In this document: positions 42,982-50,578 of the stretch, one piece after another
Position numbering within the stretch: position 1 is the stretch's first letter
How the letters are laid out: each line of letters starts with the position of its first letter
Source: Chloroflexota bacterium
GTDB lineage: Bacteria; Chloroflexota; UBA11872; VXNJ01
Length of the DNA stretch: 64,000 bases
Direction: 5' to 3'
Assembly: GCA_026707405.1 (NCBI GenBank)
Contig: JAPOWW010000021.1
Coordinates: forward strand, 285,188-349,187
Position numbers and translations under genes: made by a program
The notes under the pieces: generated by a model
Database searches by the model: none
What the model saw: only the letters and a program-made list of their open reading frames with translations
What the model was told of the DNA's origin: nothing

Positions 42982-44511
42982 CTATTCGACTGGTCGTTTT
43001 GAGGATTGCGCGATCGTGCGCGCTAGGCCCTCGATAGTGTGCTCTTCGGAAACCGCGGTGACCCGCAGCCCCAGAGCTTCGGCGGTTGTCGCCGTCGTCG
43101 GCCCGATGCACGCAACTCTGGTCTTGGCGGAAATGTTGCCGGCCCCGCCAAGCGCCTCGATCAGTCGGGAGACGGACGACGAGCTTGTGAAGGCGATCCA
43201 GTCGACTCCGCCGGACTTCAGCGCCTCGACGCGTTTGGGATCGACCGGAACGGGAACATTGCGATACGAGGATGCGAGACTGACGTCGTGCCCCGCCGCG
43301 CCAAGCTCGCGCGCCAGCAGGTCGCGGCCGTCCAGCGCTCCGAATATCACGATCCGGGAACCCGGTTCGAGCTTCTTCAGCAAGGCCTTGGCAAGCGACT
43401 CGGACACGTAGCTTTCCGGAATCAAGTCGGGGACGATCCCCCTTTTCCGAAGCGCTGCTGCGGTGCCCCGCCCCATCACGGCAACCCGGCACGGCGCGAG
43501 AGTGCGAGCATCCCCGCCCTCCCGCTCGATGATTCCGAAGACGTGAACGACCGCGCTGGCGCTGGCGAATACGACCCAGTCGCAGCCATCGAAATTGGCG
43601 ACCGCGCTGCGCAAACCGGACTCGTCTTCCAGCGGCAGAATCCGTATCGTCGGAGTGCCTAGGACGTGCGCGCCGAGCGATCTGAGGCGGGACGAAAGCG
43701 CGCCTCTCGAACCTTCGTAGCGCGTCACCATGACGCTGACCCCGTGGAGCGGACGCCGGCTGATCCAGTCGATGGAATCGGCGAGATCGACGACATTCCC
43801 CACGACCACGACCGCCGGCGAGCCGATTCCCGCCTCCGACGCTCTCTCGGCGATATCGGCGAGAGTGCCGCGAATCACCCGTTGATCGGGCAGCGTCCCT
43901 GACTCGACTACCGCCACGGGATGCGAGGCTTCAAGTCCGGCCTCCGCGAGCTCGCCGGCCACCCGGTCCAGCCTGCTAGCGCCCATAAGGACCACGATCG
44001 TGTCGCAGGCGCGCGTCAGCGAGGTCCAGTCGATGGGAGGCTTGTTCGGCCGCCGGTGCGCGGTGACGCAGGCGAACGACGCGGACGCGCGGCGGTCGGT
44101 AACCGGAATCCCGGCGTAGGCAGGCGCGGCGATGGCCGACGTGACGCCGGGCACAACCTCGAAGTCCACTCCCGCTCCCGCCAGATGCGCGGCCTCTTCG
44201 CCGCCGCGTCCGAACACGAAGGGATCGCCGCCCTTCAACCGGCAAACGCGCCCGCCTTCCGAGGCCAGATTCACGAGCAGACTATTGATCTCGTCCTGGT
44301 CGAGCGCCTGCGATCCTTTGCTTTTGCCGACGTAAATCCGCCGCCTCGTGGCCGCCAGCGCCAGTACCTCGTCGCTGACGAGCCGGTCGTACACGACGAC
44401 CTCCGCCGTTCGCAGGATCTCGGCCCCGCGAACGGTAAGCAGTCCCGGATCGCCCGGGCCCGCCCCGACCAGGTAGACAAAGCCTGAGTCTGCCGCCGGA
44501 TCAAGCGTCAA
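42982..44511 (-). CDS. Uroporphyrinogen-III C-methyltransferase / uroporphyrinogen-III synthase fusion
   Basis: A 509-residue two-domain protein. Residues 10-250 are the SUMT (CobA) domain: VYLVGAGPGDPGLLTVRGAE, VVYDRLVS, CRLKGGDPFVFGRGGEEA and GVTSAIAAPAYAGIPVTDR are diagnostic S-adenosylmethionine-dependent methyltransferase motifs. Residues 260-500 are the HemD domain: VMVTRYEGSRGALSSRLRSLGA, VVFASASAV, GGVDWIAFTSSSSV and GPTTATTAEALGL. The protein would close the tetrapyrrole ring and then methylate it to precorrin-2, feeding siroheme. The TTG start overlaps the hemC stop by 11 bases, with GGAG six bases upstream. The fusion puts the product of hemC directly into the siroheme branch used by the reductase encoded next door. 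Confidence 0.93.
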   Translation of the reverse strand: MTLDPAADSGFVYLVGAGPGDPGLLTVRGAEILRTAEVVVYDRLVSDEVLALAATRRRIYVGKSKGSQALDQDEINSLLVNLASEGGRVCRLKGGDPFVFGRGGEEAAHLAGAGVDFEVVPGVTSAIAAPAYAGIPVTDRRASASFACVTAHRRPNKPPIDWTSLTRACDTIVVLMGASRLDRVAGELAEAGLEASHPVAVVESGTLPDQRVIRGTLADIAERASEAGIGSPAVVVVGNVVDLADSIDWISRRPLHGVSVMVTRYEGSRGALSSRLRSLGAHVLGTPTIRILPLEDESGLRSAVANFDGCDWVVFASASAVVHVFGIIEREGGDARTLAPCRVAVMGRGTAAALRKRGIVPDLIPESYVSESLAKALLKKLEPGSRIVIFGALDGRDLLARELGAAGHDVSLASSYRNVPVPVDPKRVEALKSGGVDWIAFTSSSSVSRLIEALGGAGNISAKTRVACIGPTTATTAEALGLRVTAVSEEHTIEGLARTIAQSSKRPVE

Positions 44512-45400
44512 TTCCAGCTCCGGCCAAGACTATCTCGGCGGCCCGCCGCCCTAAATCGGCGGCGGTGCCGGGCGTGTCCGTCACGGTTGTGGTGGTAGCT
44601 GTCTCGCCGTAGATGCCCGACTGAAGCTCCAATCGCCCGTTCGCAACCGTCGCCAGCGCTCCGGCCGGTTGTCGGCAGCCCCCGCCCAGGACTTCCAAGA
44701 AAGCGCGCTCGGCGTTGATGCAGGCCCGCAGATCGGAGTCGTCGAGCCGTTTCAGGAGCTCGGTAGCCTCCTGATCGGACTCGCGCGTCTCCACGGCCAG
44801 CGCCCCCTGTCCCGGCGCGGGCAGAAACGCCAGGCAGTTGAGCCTCTCGCCGATCCGGTCCTCCAGTTGGAGTCGAATCAGCCCGGCGCAGGCGAGGACC
44901 GCGGCATCGACCTCGCCGTCGTCGAGCTTGCGGACGCGCGTCTCAACGTTCCCGCGCAGCGGCTTTACGATCATGTCCTTTCGCACCAGTTTTATCTGGG
45001 CCGCGCGGCGCGGGCTGCCGGTGCCCACGCTTGCGCCCGCCGGAAGCTCCCGAAGGGTCAAGCCGTCTCGGGAAACAAGCGCGTCCCACGGGTCCTCCCT
45101 GGCTGGAACGGCGGCCAGCTCGATGCCCGGAGTTCCTCTTACCGGCAGGTCCTTGAGGCTGTGCACGGCAATGTCCACGACGCCGTCGAGCAACGCCTTC
45201 TGGATTCGGCTCGTGAACACTCCTACGCCCAGAGCGCCCGTGAGCGGAGCATCGGGCCGCTCGTCGCCGAGGCTGGACAACTCGACGATCTCAACGTTGA
45301 TGTCGGGCTCATTTCGGCGCAGAAGGTCCGCCACCAGCCGCGTCTGCGCCAGGGCCAGCCGGCTCCGCCGCGTGCCGATTCGGAGCGTTCGAGCGCTCAC
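44501..45400 (-). CDS. hemC: Hydroxymethylbilane synthase (porphobilinogen deaminase)
   Basis: A 299-residue enzyme when started at the GTG at 45400, eight bases after GAGG; the 64 residues upstream in frame do not belong to the family. Motifs are LRIGTRRSRLALAQT at the start, GVFTSRIQKALLDGVVDIAVHSLKDLP, GTGSPRRAAQ and the dipyrromethane-carrying cysteine in LGGGCRQPAGA. It polymerises four porphobilinogens. It is the first gene of the hem operon and is divergent from the sulfite/nitrite reductase gene (270-base gap), which suggests joint regulation of siroheme supply and its consumer. Confidence 0.95.
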   Translation of the reverse strand: MSARTLRIGTRRSRLALAQTRLVADLLRRNEPDINVEIVELSSLGDERPDAPLTGALGVGVFTSRIQKALLDGVVDIAVHSLKDLPVRGTPGIELAAVPAREDPWDALVSRDGLTLRELPAGASVGTGSPRRAAQIKLVRKDMIVKPLRGNVETRVRKLDDGEVDAAVLACAGLIRLQLEDRIGERLNCLAFLPAPGQGALAVETRESDQEATELLKRLDDSDLRACINAERAFLEVLGGGCRQPAGALATVANGRLELQSGIYGETATTTTVTDTPGTAADLGRRAAEIVLAGAGIDA

Positions 45401-45669
45401 GCCTTCAGCCTCGCAAGCGGAGACGCGCCAGGTCCCGCCCATCGCCAAACATGAAACCATCCCGCCATGTCGCGGCGACTGCCGCTCCGTAACTTCCTCT
45501 AGCGTCTTGAAGCCGCATTGGTTATTGTGTACTAAGCCCAGTGATTTACTTGGGATTGTTCCGATTAAATTCTGCGGAACCAGCACGCTCAAGATAAACT
45601 TGGCCTCTAGTTAATGGCAACGGTGAGATTTATCGCATCGACCGCTCAAGTCGGGTGAGGGAAACCGAA

Positions 45670-47445
45670 ATGGCAATCGCTCAGCAGGAAGCGCCGGGAC
45701 GCGTAATCCCGATCCTCGAATCCGAATTCTCCGACTTCGAGACGGAGGCCCTGGAGTTCCTCCGCGGAAACCGCGTGGAAGAGAACTTCATCGGTTTCCG
45801 GCTCAAGCAGGGCGTCTACGGGCAGCGCCAGCCCGCCAGGCAGATGATCCGCGTCAAGCTGCCGTTCGGCGGCGTGGCCGCCGACCAGCTCGACGTCTTC
45901 GCCGAAGTCGCCGAGCGCTTCGTGCCGCTACGCAAAGGGCACATCACCACGCGGGAGAACATCCAGTACCACCACGTTCCGCTCCCGCTGGCGACCGAAG
46001 CCCTGAAGCTCATGGCCGAAGTGGGCCTCTCCACCCGCGAAGCCTGCGGCAACACCGTGCGCAACGTCACCGGCGACCCATGGGCCGGGATTTGCGACGA
46101 CGAGCCGTTCGACGTCACTCCCTACGCCGGCGCGTTCATCCGCTACTTCGTGCGGAATCCGCTGACTCAGCTGCTCCCGCGCAAGTTCAAGGTCGCCTTC
46201 ACGTCGTCCGAAGCCGACCGCTCGATAACCGGCATTCACGACCTGGGCTTCATCCCCAAGCTGCGGCCGCTCAACGGAAAGTCGGAAAAGGGCTTTCAGA
46301 TAGTCACCGGCGGCGGACTCTCGATCATGGCCAAGCACGCGATGGTCCTCTACGACTTTGTGCCGATGGACGAGTACCTGCGGGTTTCCGAGGCGGTCCT
46401 CCGCATCTTCGAGCGGTCGGATGAGTTGAGGCGAAACCGCTCAAAGGCCCGGATCAAGTTCCTCGTCCACAAGGTCGGAATCGACAAGTTCCGCTCCATG
46501 GTCGACGCCGAGCTCGAGGGCGAATGGGCGAGCAAGGAGATTCCGCTCGACGACCTGCTCTTCTTCGACGATGAGCAGGCCGACGCCCCCGATCCCGACC
46601 CGCGTCCGTCGGAGCCATCTACCGAAGACGCCGACGCGTTCGGCAAGTTCCTCGAAACCAACGTCACGCCCCAGGTCCAGGTGGGCTATTCGGCCATCGA
46701 GGTCAAGGTCTTTCGCGGCGACCTCAGTCCCGAGCAGTTCAGAGGCCTTGCCCAAATCCTGCGCGACTACGGCGCCGGACGGGCGCGCATGACTCCCGGA
46801 CAGAACATCGTTTTGCGCTGGATCCCCACGCGGCAGGTCTACGATGTCTGGAAGGAGCTGCGAAAGCTCGACCTGGCCGGCAGCGGGGCGTTCGAGATCG
46901 AAGATGTCGTCACCTGCCCCGGCACGGACAGCTGCAAGCTCGGAATTACCAGCTCGATGGGACTCAACACCGCCATCAGCGAAAAGCTCGCCGAGATGAA
47001 GATCACGGACCCGCTCACGCGCAGCATCCTGATAAACGCGAGCGGCTGCCCCAACTCCTGTGGCCAGCACCACATAGCCGAGATCGGATTCCACGGGGCC
47101 GCCATGAAGTCCAGCGGCAAGCAGATTCCGGCCTACCACGTACTCCTGGCAGGCCATCGCCGCAACGGCAATCTGCGGCTCGGCACGCTCATAAGGTCGC
47201 GGCTGCCCGCCAAGCGGGTCCCGCAGGCCCTCGAGCGGATCATCCGCTTCTATGAGGAGCACCGCGAGGAAGGCGAGCACTTCAACGAGTTCTTCGACCG
47301 CACCGGCAAGCAGCGGTTCGAACAGGTCCTCAAAGACCTGACCCTGCCGCCGGAGTATTCGGAAGAGTCCGAGCCTACGTTTATCGACTGGGAGCGCGAC
47401 CAGCACTACGTTCTCGAACGCGGCGAAGGAGAGTGCGCGGTCTAG
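45670..47445 (+). CDS. Siroheme-dependent sulfite/nitrite reductase
   Basis: A 591-residue protein (ATG at 45670 with GAGG nine bases upstream; a GTG at 45655 is an alternative). It has two repeats of the ferredoxin-like half domain and of the siroheme-binding domain, as in ferredoxin-dependent Sir/Nir. KGHITTRENIQYHHVPL is the first substrate-site motif. The four cysteines for the 4Fe-4S cluster and siroheme are in TCPGTDSCKLG and NASGCPNSCGQHHIAEIG. The next genes make siroheme. Whether sulfite or nitrite is used is open: no NirD, NarB, CysH or CysD gene is close. The Asp/Pro-rich linker (about 300-320) separates the two halves. Confidence 0.9.
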   Translation: MAIAQQEAPGRVIPILESEFSDFETEALEFLRGNRVEENFIGFRLKQGVYGQRQPARQMIRVKLPFGGVAADQLDVFAEVAERFVPLRKGHITTRENIQYHHVPLPLATEALKLMAEVGLSTREACGNTVRNVTGDPWAGICDDEPFDVTPYAGAFIRYFVRNPLTQLLPRKFKVAFTSSEADRSITGIHDLGFIPKLRPLNGKSEKGFQIVTGGGLSIMAKHAMVLYDFVPMDEYLRVSEAVLRIFERSDELRRNRSKARIKFLVHKVGIDKFRSMVDAELEGEWASKEIPLDDLLFFDDEQADAPDPDPRPSEPSTEDADAFGKFLETNVTPQVQVGYSAIEVKVFRGDLSPEQFRGLAQILRDYGAGRARMTPGQNIVLRWIPTRQVYDVWKELRKLDLAGSGAFEIEDVVTCPGTDSCKLGITSSMGLNTAISEKLAEMKITDPLTRSILINASGCPNSCGQHHIAEIGFHGAAMKSSGKQIPAYHVLLAGHRRNGNLRLGTLIRSRLPAKRVPQALERIIRFYEEHREEGEHFNEFFDRTGKQRFEQVLKDLTLPPEYSEESEPTFIDWERDQHYVLERGEGECAV

Positions 47446-47496
47446 CGCGCCGACCATATCGCTGTCGTCATTCCGGACTTGATCCGGAATCCAGAG

Positions 47497-47546
47497 GCCG
47501 GAATCCACCCCCTCTACCTTGACGGGAGAGGGTTGGGGTGAGGGTG
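47497..47546. repeat. Intergenic repeat A, copy 1
   Basis: A 50-base unit, starting GCCGGAATCCACCCCC and ending GGGTTGGGGTGAGGGTG, found again at 47573-47622 with three mismatches. It lies between the reductase gene and the first precorrin-2 dehydrogenase gene. Confidence 0.8.
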
Positions 47547-47572
47547 TTGACTCGCGCGTCATGCCCGCGGAC

Positions 47573-47622
47573 GCCGGAATCCACTCCCTCTCCCTTGAGG
47601 GGAGAGGGTTGGGGTGAGGGTG
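47573..47622. repeat. Intergenic repeat A, copy 2
   Basis: Second tandem copy of the 50-base unit, same orientation, 26 bases after copy 1. The inner part CCCTCTCCCTTGA-GGGGAGAGGG is an imperfect inverted repeat, so each copy can fold. Confidence 0.8.
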
Positions 47623-47655
47623 AAAAATGATCCCGCGCCCACCACAGCCCCAATC

Positions 47656-47712
47656 GTCATTCCCGCGAAAGAACGTCACCCCGTACCCCGATACGGGGCG
47701 GGAATCCACTCC
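47656..47712. repeat. Intergenic repeat B, copy 1
   Basis: A 57-base unit starting GTCATTCCCGCGAAAGAACG and ending GGAATCCACTCC. The centre CCCCGTA-CCCCGA-TACGGGG is a hairpin. A near-identical copy occurs at 48623-48678 and a decayed one at 48507-48558. The 341-base gap 47446-47786 holds only these repeats, no gene. Confidence 0.8.
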
Positions 47713-47786
47713 GCACGGTAACTTAAGACGAGGCCGCCGGTTGATCCGGCCGCCGTCTATGCCGACTCCGATTTGAGGCGAACGCG

Positions 47787-48446
47787 ATGCCAGAGCCGAG
47801 GATTTTCTTCCCCGTTGCGCTGAATTTCGCCAATTGGCCCTGCACCATAGTCGGCGGCGGCGACGAGGCGGAGTTCAAGACGCGCATCTTCAACCAGTTC
47901 GAAAAGGTCCCCACGGTCATCGCCGAAAGCTTCACTCCCGGACTCGAAGCCATCGCCGAGTCGGGCGGCGCGAAACTAGTTCGCAGCGCCTACTCTCCCG
48001 ATCTGCTGGAAGGTGCCAAGATGGTCCTGGCGTGTACCGAGGACGACGAGCTCGACCTGGCCATCGGCAGGGACGCCCGCGCCAGGGGGATGCTCTTCAA
48101 CATGGTCGACAACGCCGAGGTGTCCGATTTCATCGCGTCGTCGTTCGTGCGCAGGGGCAATATCACCGTCAACGTGATGACCGACGCGCTGAGTCCCGCG
48201 TTCGCGAACTCGGTCCGCGACAAGATCGCCGCGATGCTGGAGACCGGCTACCAGGACTACCTGGAGTTCTTCGTCGAGACCAAGCAGCGCATCAACAGCC
48301 TCACTGACGACCTGCGCGTCAAGAAGAAGGTCTGGCGGGAGCTCGTCGCGCTCGGCCTTCTGGAGACCATCGAGGCCGACGGCAGGGATGCGGCGGCTGA
48401 GCAGGTCGACCGCGTGCTAGCCCGCCACTTCGACCTTGACTCCTGA
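47787..48446 (+). CDS. Precorrin-2 dehydrogenase/ferrochelatase-like protein, divergent paralog
   Basis: A 219-residue protein related to CysG-N/Met8 (siroheme synthase). GAGG stands eight bases before the ATG. The N-terminus (FPVALNFANWPCTIVGGGDE) and the VDNAEVSDFI block are recognisable, but key parts differ from the family: the NAD-binding V-G-G-G-x-V-A-x-R-K reads VGGGDEAEFKTRI, and the S-T-G-G phosphate-binding loop reads NVMTDALSPAFAN. The C-terminal helical part is normal. It may have kept only one of the two steps (NAD-dependent oxidation or iron insertion) or serve as a partner of the second paralog 318 bases downstream. Confidence 0.75.
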   Translation: MPEPRIFFPVALNFANWPCTIVGGGDEAEFKTRIFNQFEKVPTVIAESFTPGLEAIAESGGAKLVRSAYSPDLLEGAKMVLACTEDDELDLAIGRDARARGMLFNMVDNAEVSDFIASSFVRRGNITVNVMTDALSPAFANSVRDKIAAMLETGYQDYLEFFVETKQRINSLTDDLRVKKKVWRELVALGLLETIEADGRDAAAEQVDRVLARHFDLDS

Positions 48447-48506
48447 TTCGCCGCACGCGGGCGAATGCCGCCGCTCCGATACCCATCTCATTCCGGCCCC
48501 TGTACA

Positions 48507-48558
48507 GTCATTCCGGCGAAACGCCTGCCCTGTACTCGATACGGGGCCGGAATCCAGA
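48507..48558. repeat. Intergenic repeat B, decayed copy
   Basis: Starts GTCATTCCGGCGAAACGCC and contains TACTCGATACGGGGCCGGAATCCA, matching repeat B with several changes. The 317-base gap 48447-48763 holds only such repeats, no gene. Confidence 0.7.
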
Positions 48559-48622
48559 GGGGGTGGGGCGCCGGCGGCCCGACCCCCGGTAGCCAGACCC
48601 TGATCTCTTGCCGTCACCATCC

Positions 48623-48678
48623 GTCATTCCCGCGAAAGAACGTCACCCCGTACTCGATACGGGGCCGGAGTCCGCTCC
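48623..48678. repeat. Intergenic repeat B, copy 2
   Basis: A 56-base copy of the unit at 47656-47712, same orientation, differing at a handful of positions including one deletion. Confidence 0.8.
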
Positions 48679-48688
48679 CTCCCGTGCA

Positions 48689-48707
48689 CCCTGAGCCTGT
48701 CGAAGGG
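48689..48707. repeat. Short repeat C (CCCTGAGCCTGTCGAAGGG)
   Basis: This 19-base imperfect inverted repeat is matched in reverse orientation at 50431-50449 (17 of 19). It is a very common dispersed motif in bacterial genomes. Confidence 0.6.
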
Positions 48708-48763
48708 CGCACGAGAAACCACCCTTACGATGGCCCCCACCGCGCGGAAACAAGTGACCCCGA

Positions 48764-49423
48764 TTGACTGAGCAGCCTCGCCGCTATCCCATCTCCCTCA
48801 ACCTCGAACGCCTCGAATGCGTCGTGGTCGGGGCAGGGAGGGTCGGCGAACGAAAAGCCCTCGGACTGGTCAAGGCGGGAGCGACGCCGCTGGTCGTCGG
48901 TCCACGGGCCGCGCCCGGAGTTCTAGAGCTTGCCAGCTCCGGCGAAATTCGCCTTCTCCAATTGGAGTACCGGCCCGAGCTGCTGCAAGACGCGTCGCTG
49001 GTATTCGCCGCCACCGACGATCCCGCCCTCAACGCGCGCGTCGCGGCGGACGCGCGGTCCGTCGGCGCGCTGGTGAACGTGGCGGACGATCCGGCCCGCT
49101 CCGACTTCGCGAACGTCGGCGAGATCGCGTCCGGCGGCGTTCGGATAACCGTCAGCACCGGCGGCAGAAGTCCGGCCTTCGCCAGGGCGCTGCGCAAGCG
49201 GCTGCAAGCCTCGCTGCCGGTCGATCTGGACGTTCAGCTTGAGCACTTCGAGCGCTGGCGGGCCGAAATCGAATCTCGCATCGAATCCCCCGAAGACCGC
49301 CGCCTAGTCTGGACCGAGCTCGAAAACCGCGACCTCCACGCAATCCTCGACCGCCACGGCCCCGCCGCCGCCAACCGCCTCGTCTCCAAATGCATCCACG
49401 CCGCGCTCGGCGAAAATGAGTAG
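48764..49423 (+). CDS. Precorrin-2 dehydrogenase / sirohydrochlorin ferrochelatase
   Basis: A 219-residue CysG-N/Met8-type protein with intact motifs: YPISLNLERLECVVVGAGRVGERKA (Rossmann NAD site), NVADDPARSDF with the catalytic Asp, and VSTGGRSPAFARALRKRL. It oxidises precorrin-2 and inserts iron to give siroheme for the reductase upstream. The TTG start has no clear ribosome site. It is the orthodox copy, compared with the divergent paralog at 47787; both have exactly 219 residues. Confidence 0.88.
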   Translation: MTEQPRRYPISLNLERLECVVVGAGRVGERKALGLVKAGATPLVVGPRAAPGVLELASSGEIRLLQLEYRPELLQDASLVFAATDDPALNARVAADARSVGALVNVADDPARSDFANVGEIASGGVRITVSTGGRSPAFARALRKRLQASLPVDLDVQLEHFERWRAEIESRIESPEDRRLVWTELENRDLHAILDRHGPAAANRLVSKCIHAALGENE

Positions 49424-49447
49424 CTTATGGCTGGAAGCTGAATGACA

Positions 49448-49861
49448 CTATGGCCAGTCCTGCTCTCCGGATAGAACGATGAACTCGCAAGCCGGGCCTT
49501 GGGCGCGGCTGAGCTTGCGGTCGAGGGTCGCGAGCGGGCAATTGAGCGCCTCGGCGAGCGCCACGTACCACGCGTCGTAGATCGTCAGATTGCCGCGCAG
49601 CGCCCAGATCCGCTCGGCAAGGGGCTCGAACGGAAACAACTCGATCTCCAGGTTGAGCAGATCGTCGTAGGCGCTGTTGGCTTCCAGTCTCGATATCGCG
49701 CCCGCCAGTTCCAGCCGCCGCAGGACATTACCGGTCTCGGCCAGGACCAACTCCGGACCGGTCAGGTCGCCGTCGAAAAGCACGTCCTCGGCCCACGCAC
49801 CTTTTGAACCCGAATCGACGAGCGCCGCTACCAGAACGGACGCGTCGACGACCGCCGTCAC
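49448..49861 (-). CDS. PIN-domain toxin (VapC-like)
   Basis: A 137-residue protein from the GTG at 49861, which overlaps the antitoxin stop by four bases (GTGA). The PIN fold has the four acidic residues: TAVVDASVLVAAL, then ELVLAETGNVLRRL, and in the C-terminal part IYDAWYVALAEALNCPLATLDRKLSR. This is the metal site of an RNase that cleaves tRNA or mRNA. A longer frame to 49951 would run through the antitoxin gene and is rejected. Confidence 0.88.
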   Translation of the reverse strand: MTAVVDASVLVAALVDSGSKGAWAEDVLFDGDLTGPELVLAETGNVLRRLELAGAISRLEANSAYDDLLNLEIELFPFEPLAERIWALRGNLTIYDAWYVALAEALNCPLATLDRKLSRAQGPACEFIVLSGEQDWP

Positions 49862-50094
49862 TTCCGGTCGGCGTCGCGCGCTTGCAAGATGCTGGATGTC
49901 GGGACGCGGGCGCCGGACGCCTGCTTGCGGTAGCGTACCCTGCCGAGCCACGCGTCGAGCGAGGGGCGCGAGGCGATGCGCTCAAGCTCGCCGCGCAGGA
50001 ACTCCTGCATCGACTGGCCCCGGAGCGCGGCGCGCGCGGCAAGCTCGTCGCGGACTTCTTCGGTAACTCCCCGGATTGTGATTTGCACTGCCAT
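49858..50094 (-). CDS. Antitoxin of the PIN pair (FitA/VapB-like ribbon-helix-helix)
   Basis: A 78-residue protein. MAVQITIRGVTEEVRDELAA and the following ALRGQSMQEFLRGELERIAS match the FitA-type ribbon-helix-helix: a basic strand for DNA and two helices. The C-terminal tail (RYRKQASGARVPTSSILQ) would wrap the toxin. It has no ribosome site; its ATG lies at the expected transcript start (see 50097-50129), which points to a leaderless message. It is expected to repress its own operon at the palindrome in the promoter. Confidence 0.85.
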   Translation of the reverse strand: MAVQITIRGVTEEVRDELAARAALRGQSMQEFLRGELERIASRPSLDAWLGRVRYRKQASGARVPTSSILQARDADRK

Positions 50095-50096
50095 GA

Positions 50097-50129
50097 TGGC
50101 ATTATGCCAGCAGAGACAGCATTTAGCAA
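50097..50129 (-). promoter_or_regulatory. Promoter and operator of the PIN toxin-antitoxin operon
   Basis: On the minus strand TTGCTA (complement of 50124-50129) and CATAAT (complement of 50101-50106) are exactly 17 bases apart. A perfect 13-base palindrome TGGCATTATGCCA (50097-50109) covers the -10. Transcription would start close to the antitoxin ATG at 50094. Confidence 0.6.
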
Positions 50130-50578
50130 TCGACTGTACGGTCGGTTTGTGAATCGCCCTATCTACTAGTCGTACGTGATCGGGTGATGTTAGGTTGGCT
50201 AAATAGAGCGCGATATCGAGCTAGCTGGGTGGACCGGTTACACCACGATCTGGCCATCGTCAAACACCCGGATTTTCAAAGTTCACAGGGTGATTTTCAA
50301 AGACTTTCATTAAAGTCGCTCTTCCGTAACTCGTCCGATATCCGCGAATCAGCCGCATTTGCCGGGAGCGAAGTTCGCGAACCGCCCCAACGAAGTTGAA
50401 ATGTGGACTCACGCTCTTGGTCCCCGTCACCCCTTCGGCAAGCTCAGGGCAGGCTCTAACCCTTTCCCGCGCAGGGGAGAGGGGATGATGCCCCGCCAAG
50501 CTAAAATCTCGACGCCGCAGTGACCGGGTAGGCCCGGTCGCCGGGCGTGCCGGATCGTCAATCGCGGGAGGCGTGATC
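50130..50578. other. Gap before the second aldo/keto reductase gene
   Basis: No gene is supported here. The frame 50184-50399 has no ribosome site and no family pattern. The segment 50210-50340 is AT-rich. At 50431-50449 lies an inverted copy of repeat C, next to a partial copy of the repeat A family (CCCTTTCCCGCGCAGGGGAGAGGGG, around 50460-50484). Confidence 0.5.

Noticed and set aside
46441..47709. 422-codon frame opposite the reductase gene
   Set aside because: Antisense shadow that also runs through the intergenic repeats.
47446..48763. CRISPR array
   Set aside because: The repeats are few, unequal in spacing and of two different types; there are no unique spacers of constant length and no cas genes.
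50184..50399. 71-codon frame as a small gene
   Set aside because: No ribosome site, no family pattern and AT-rich non-coding look.
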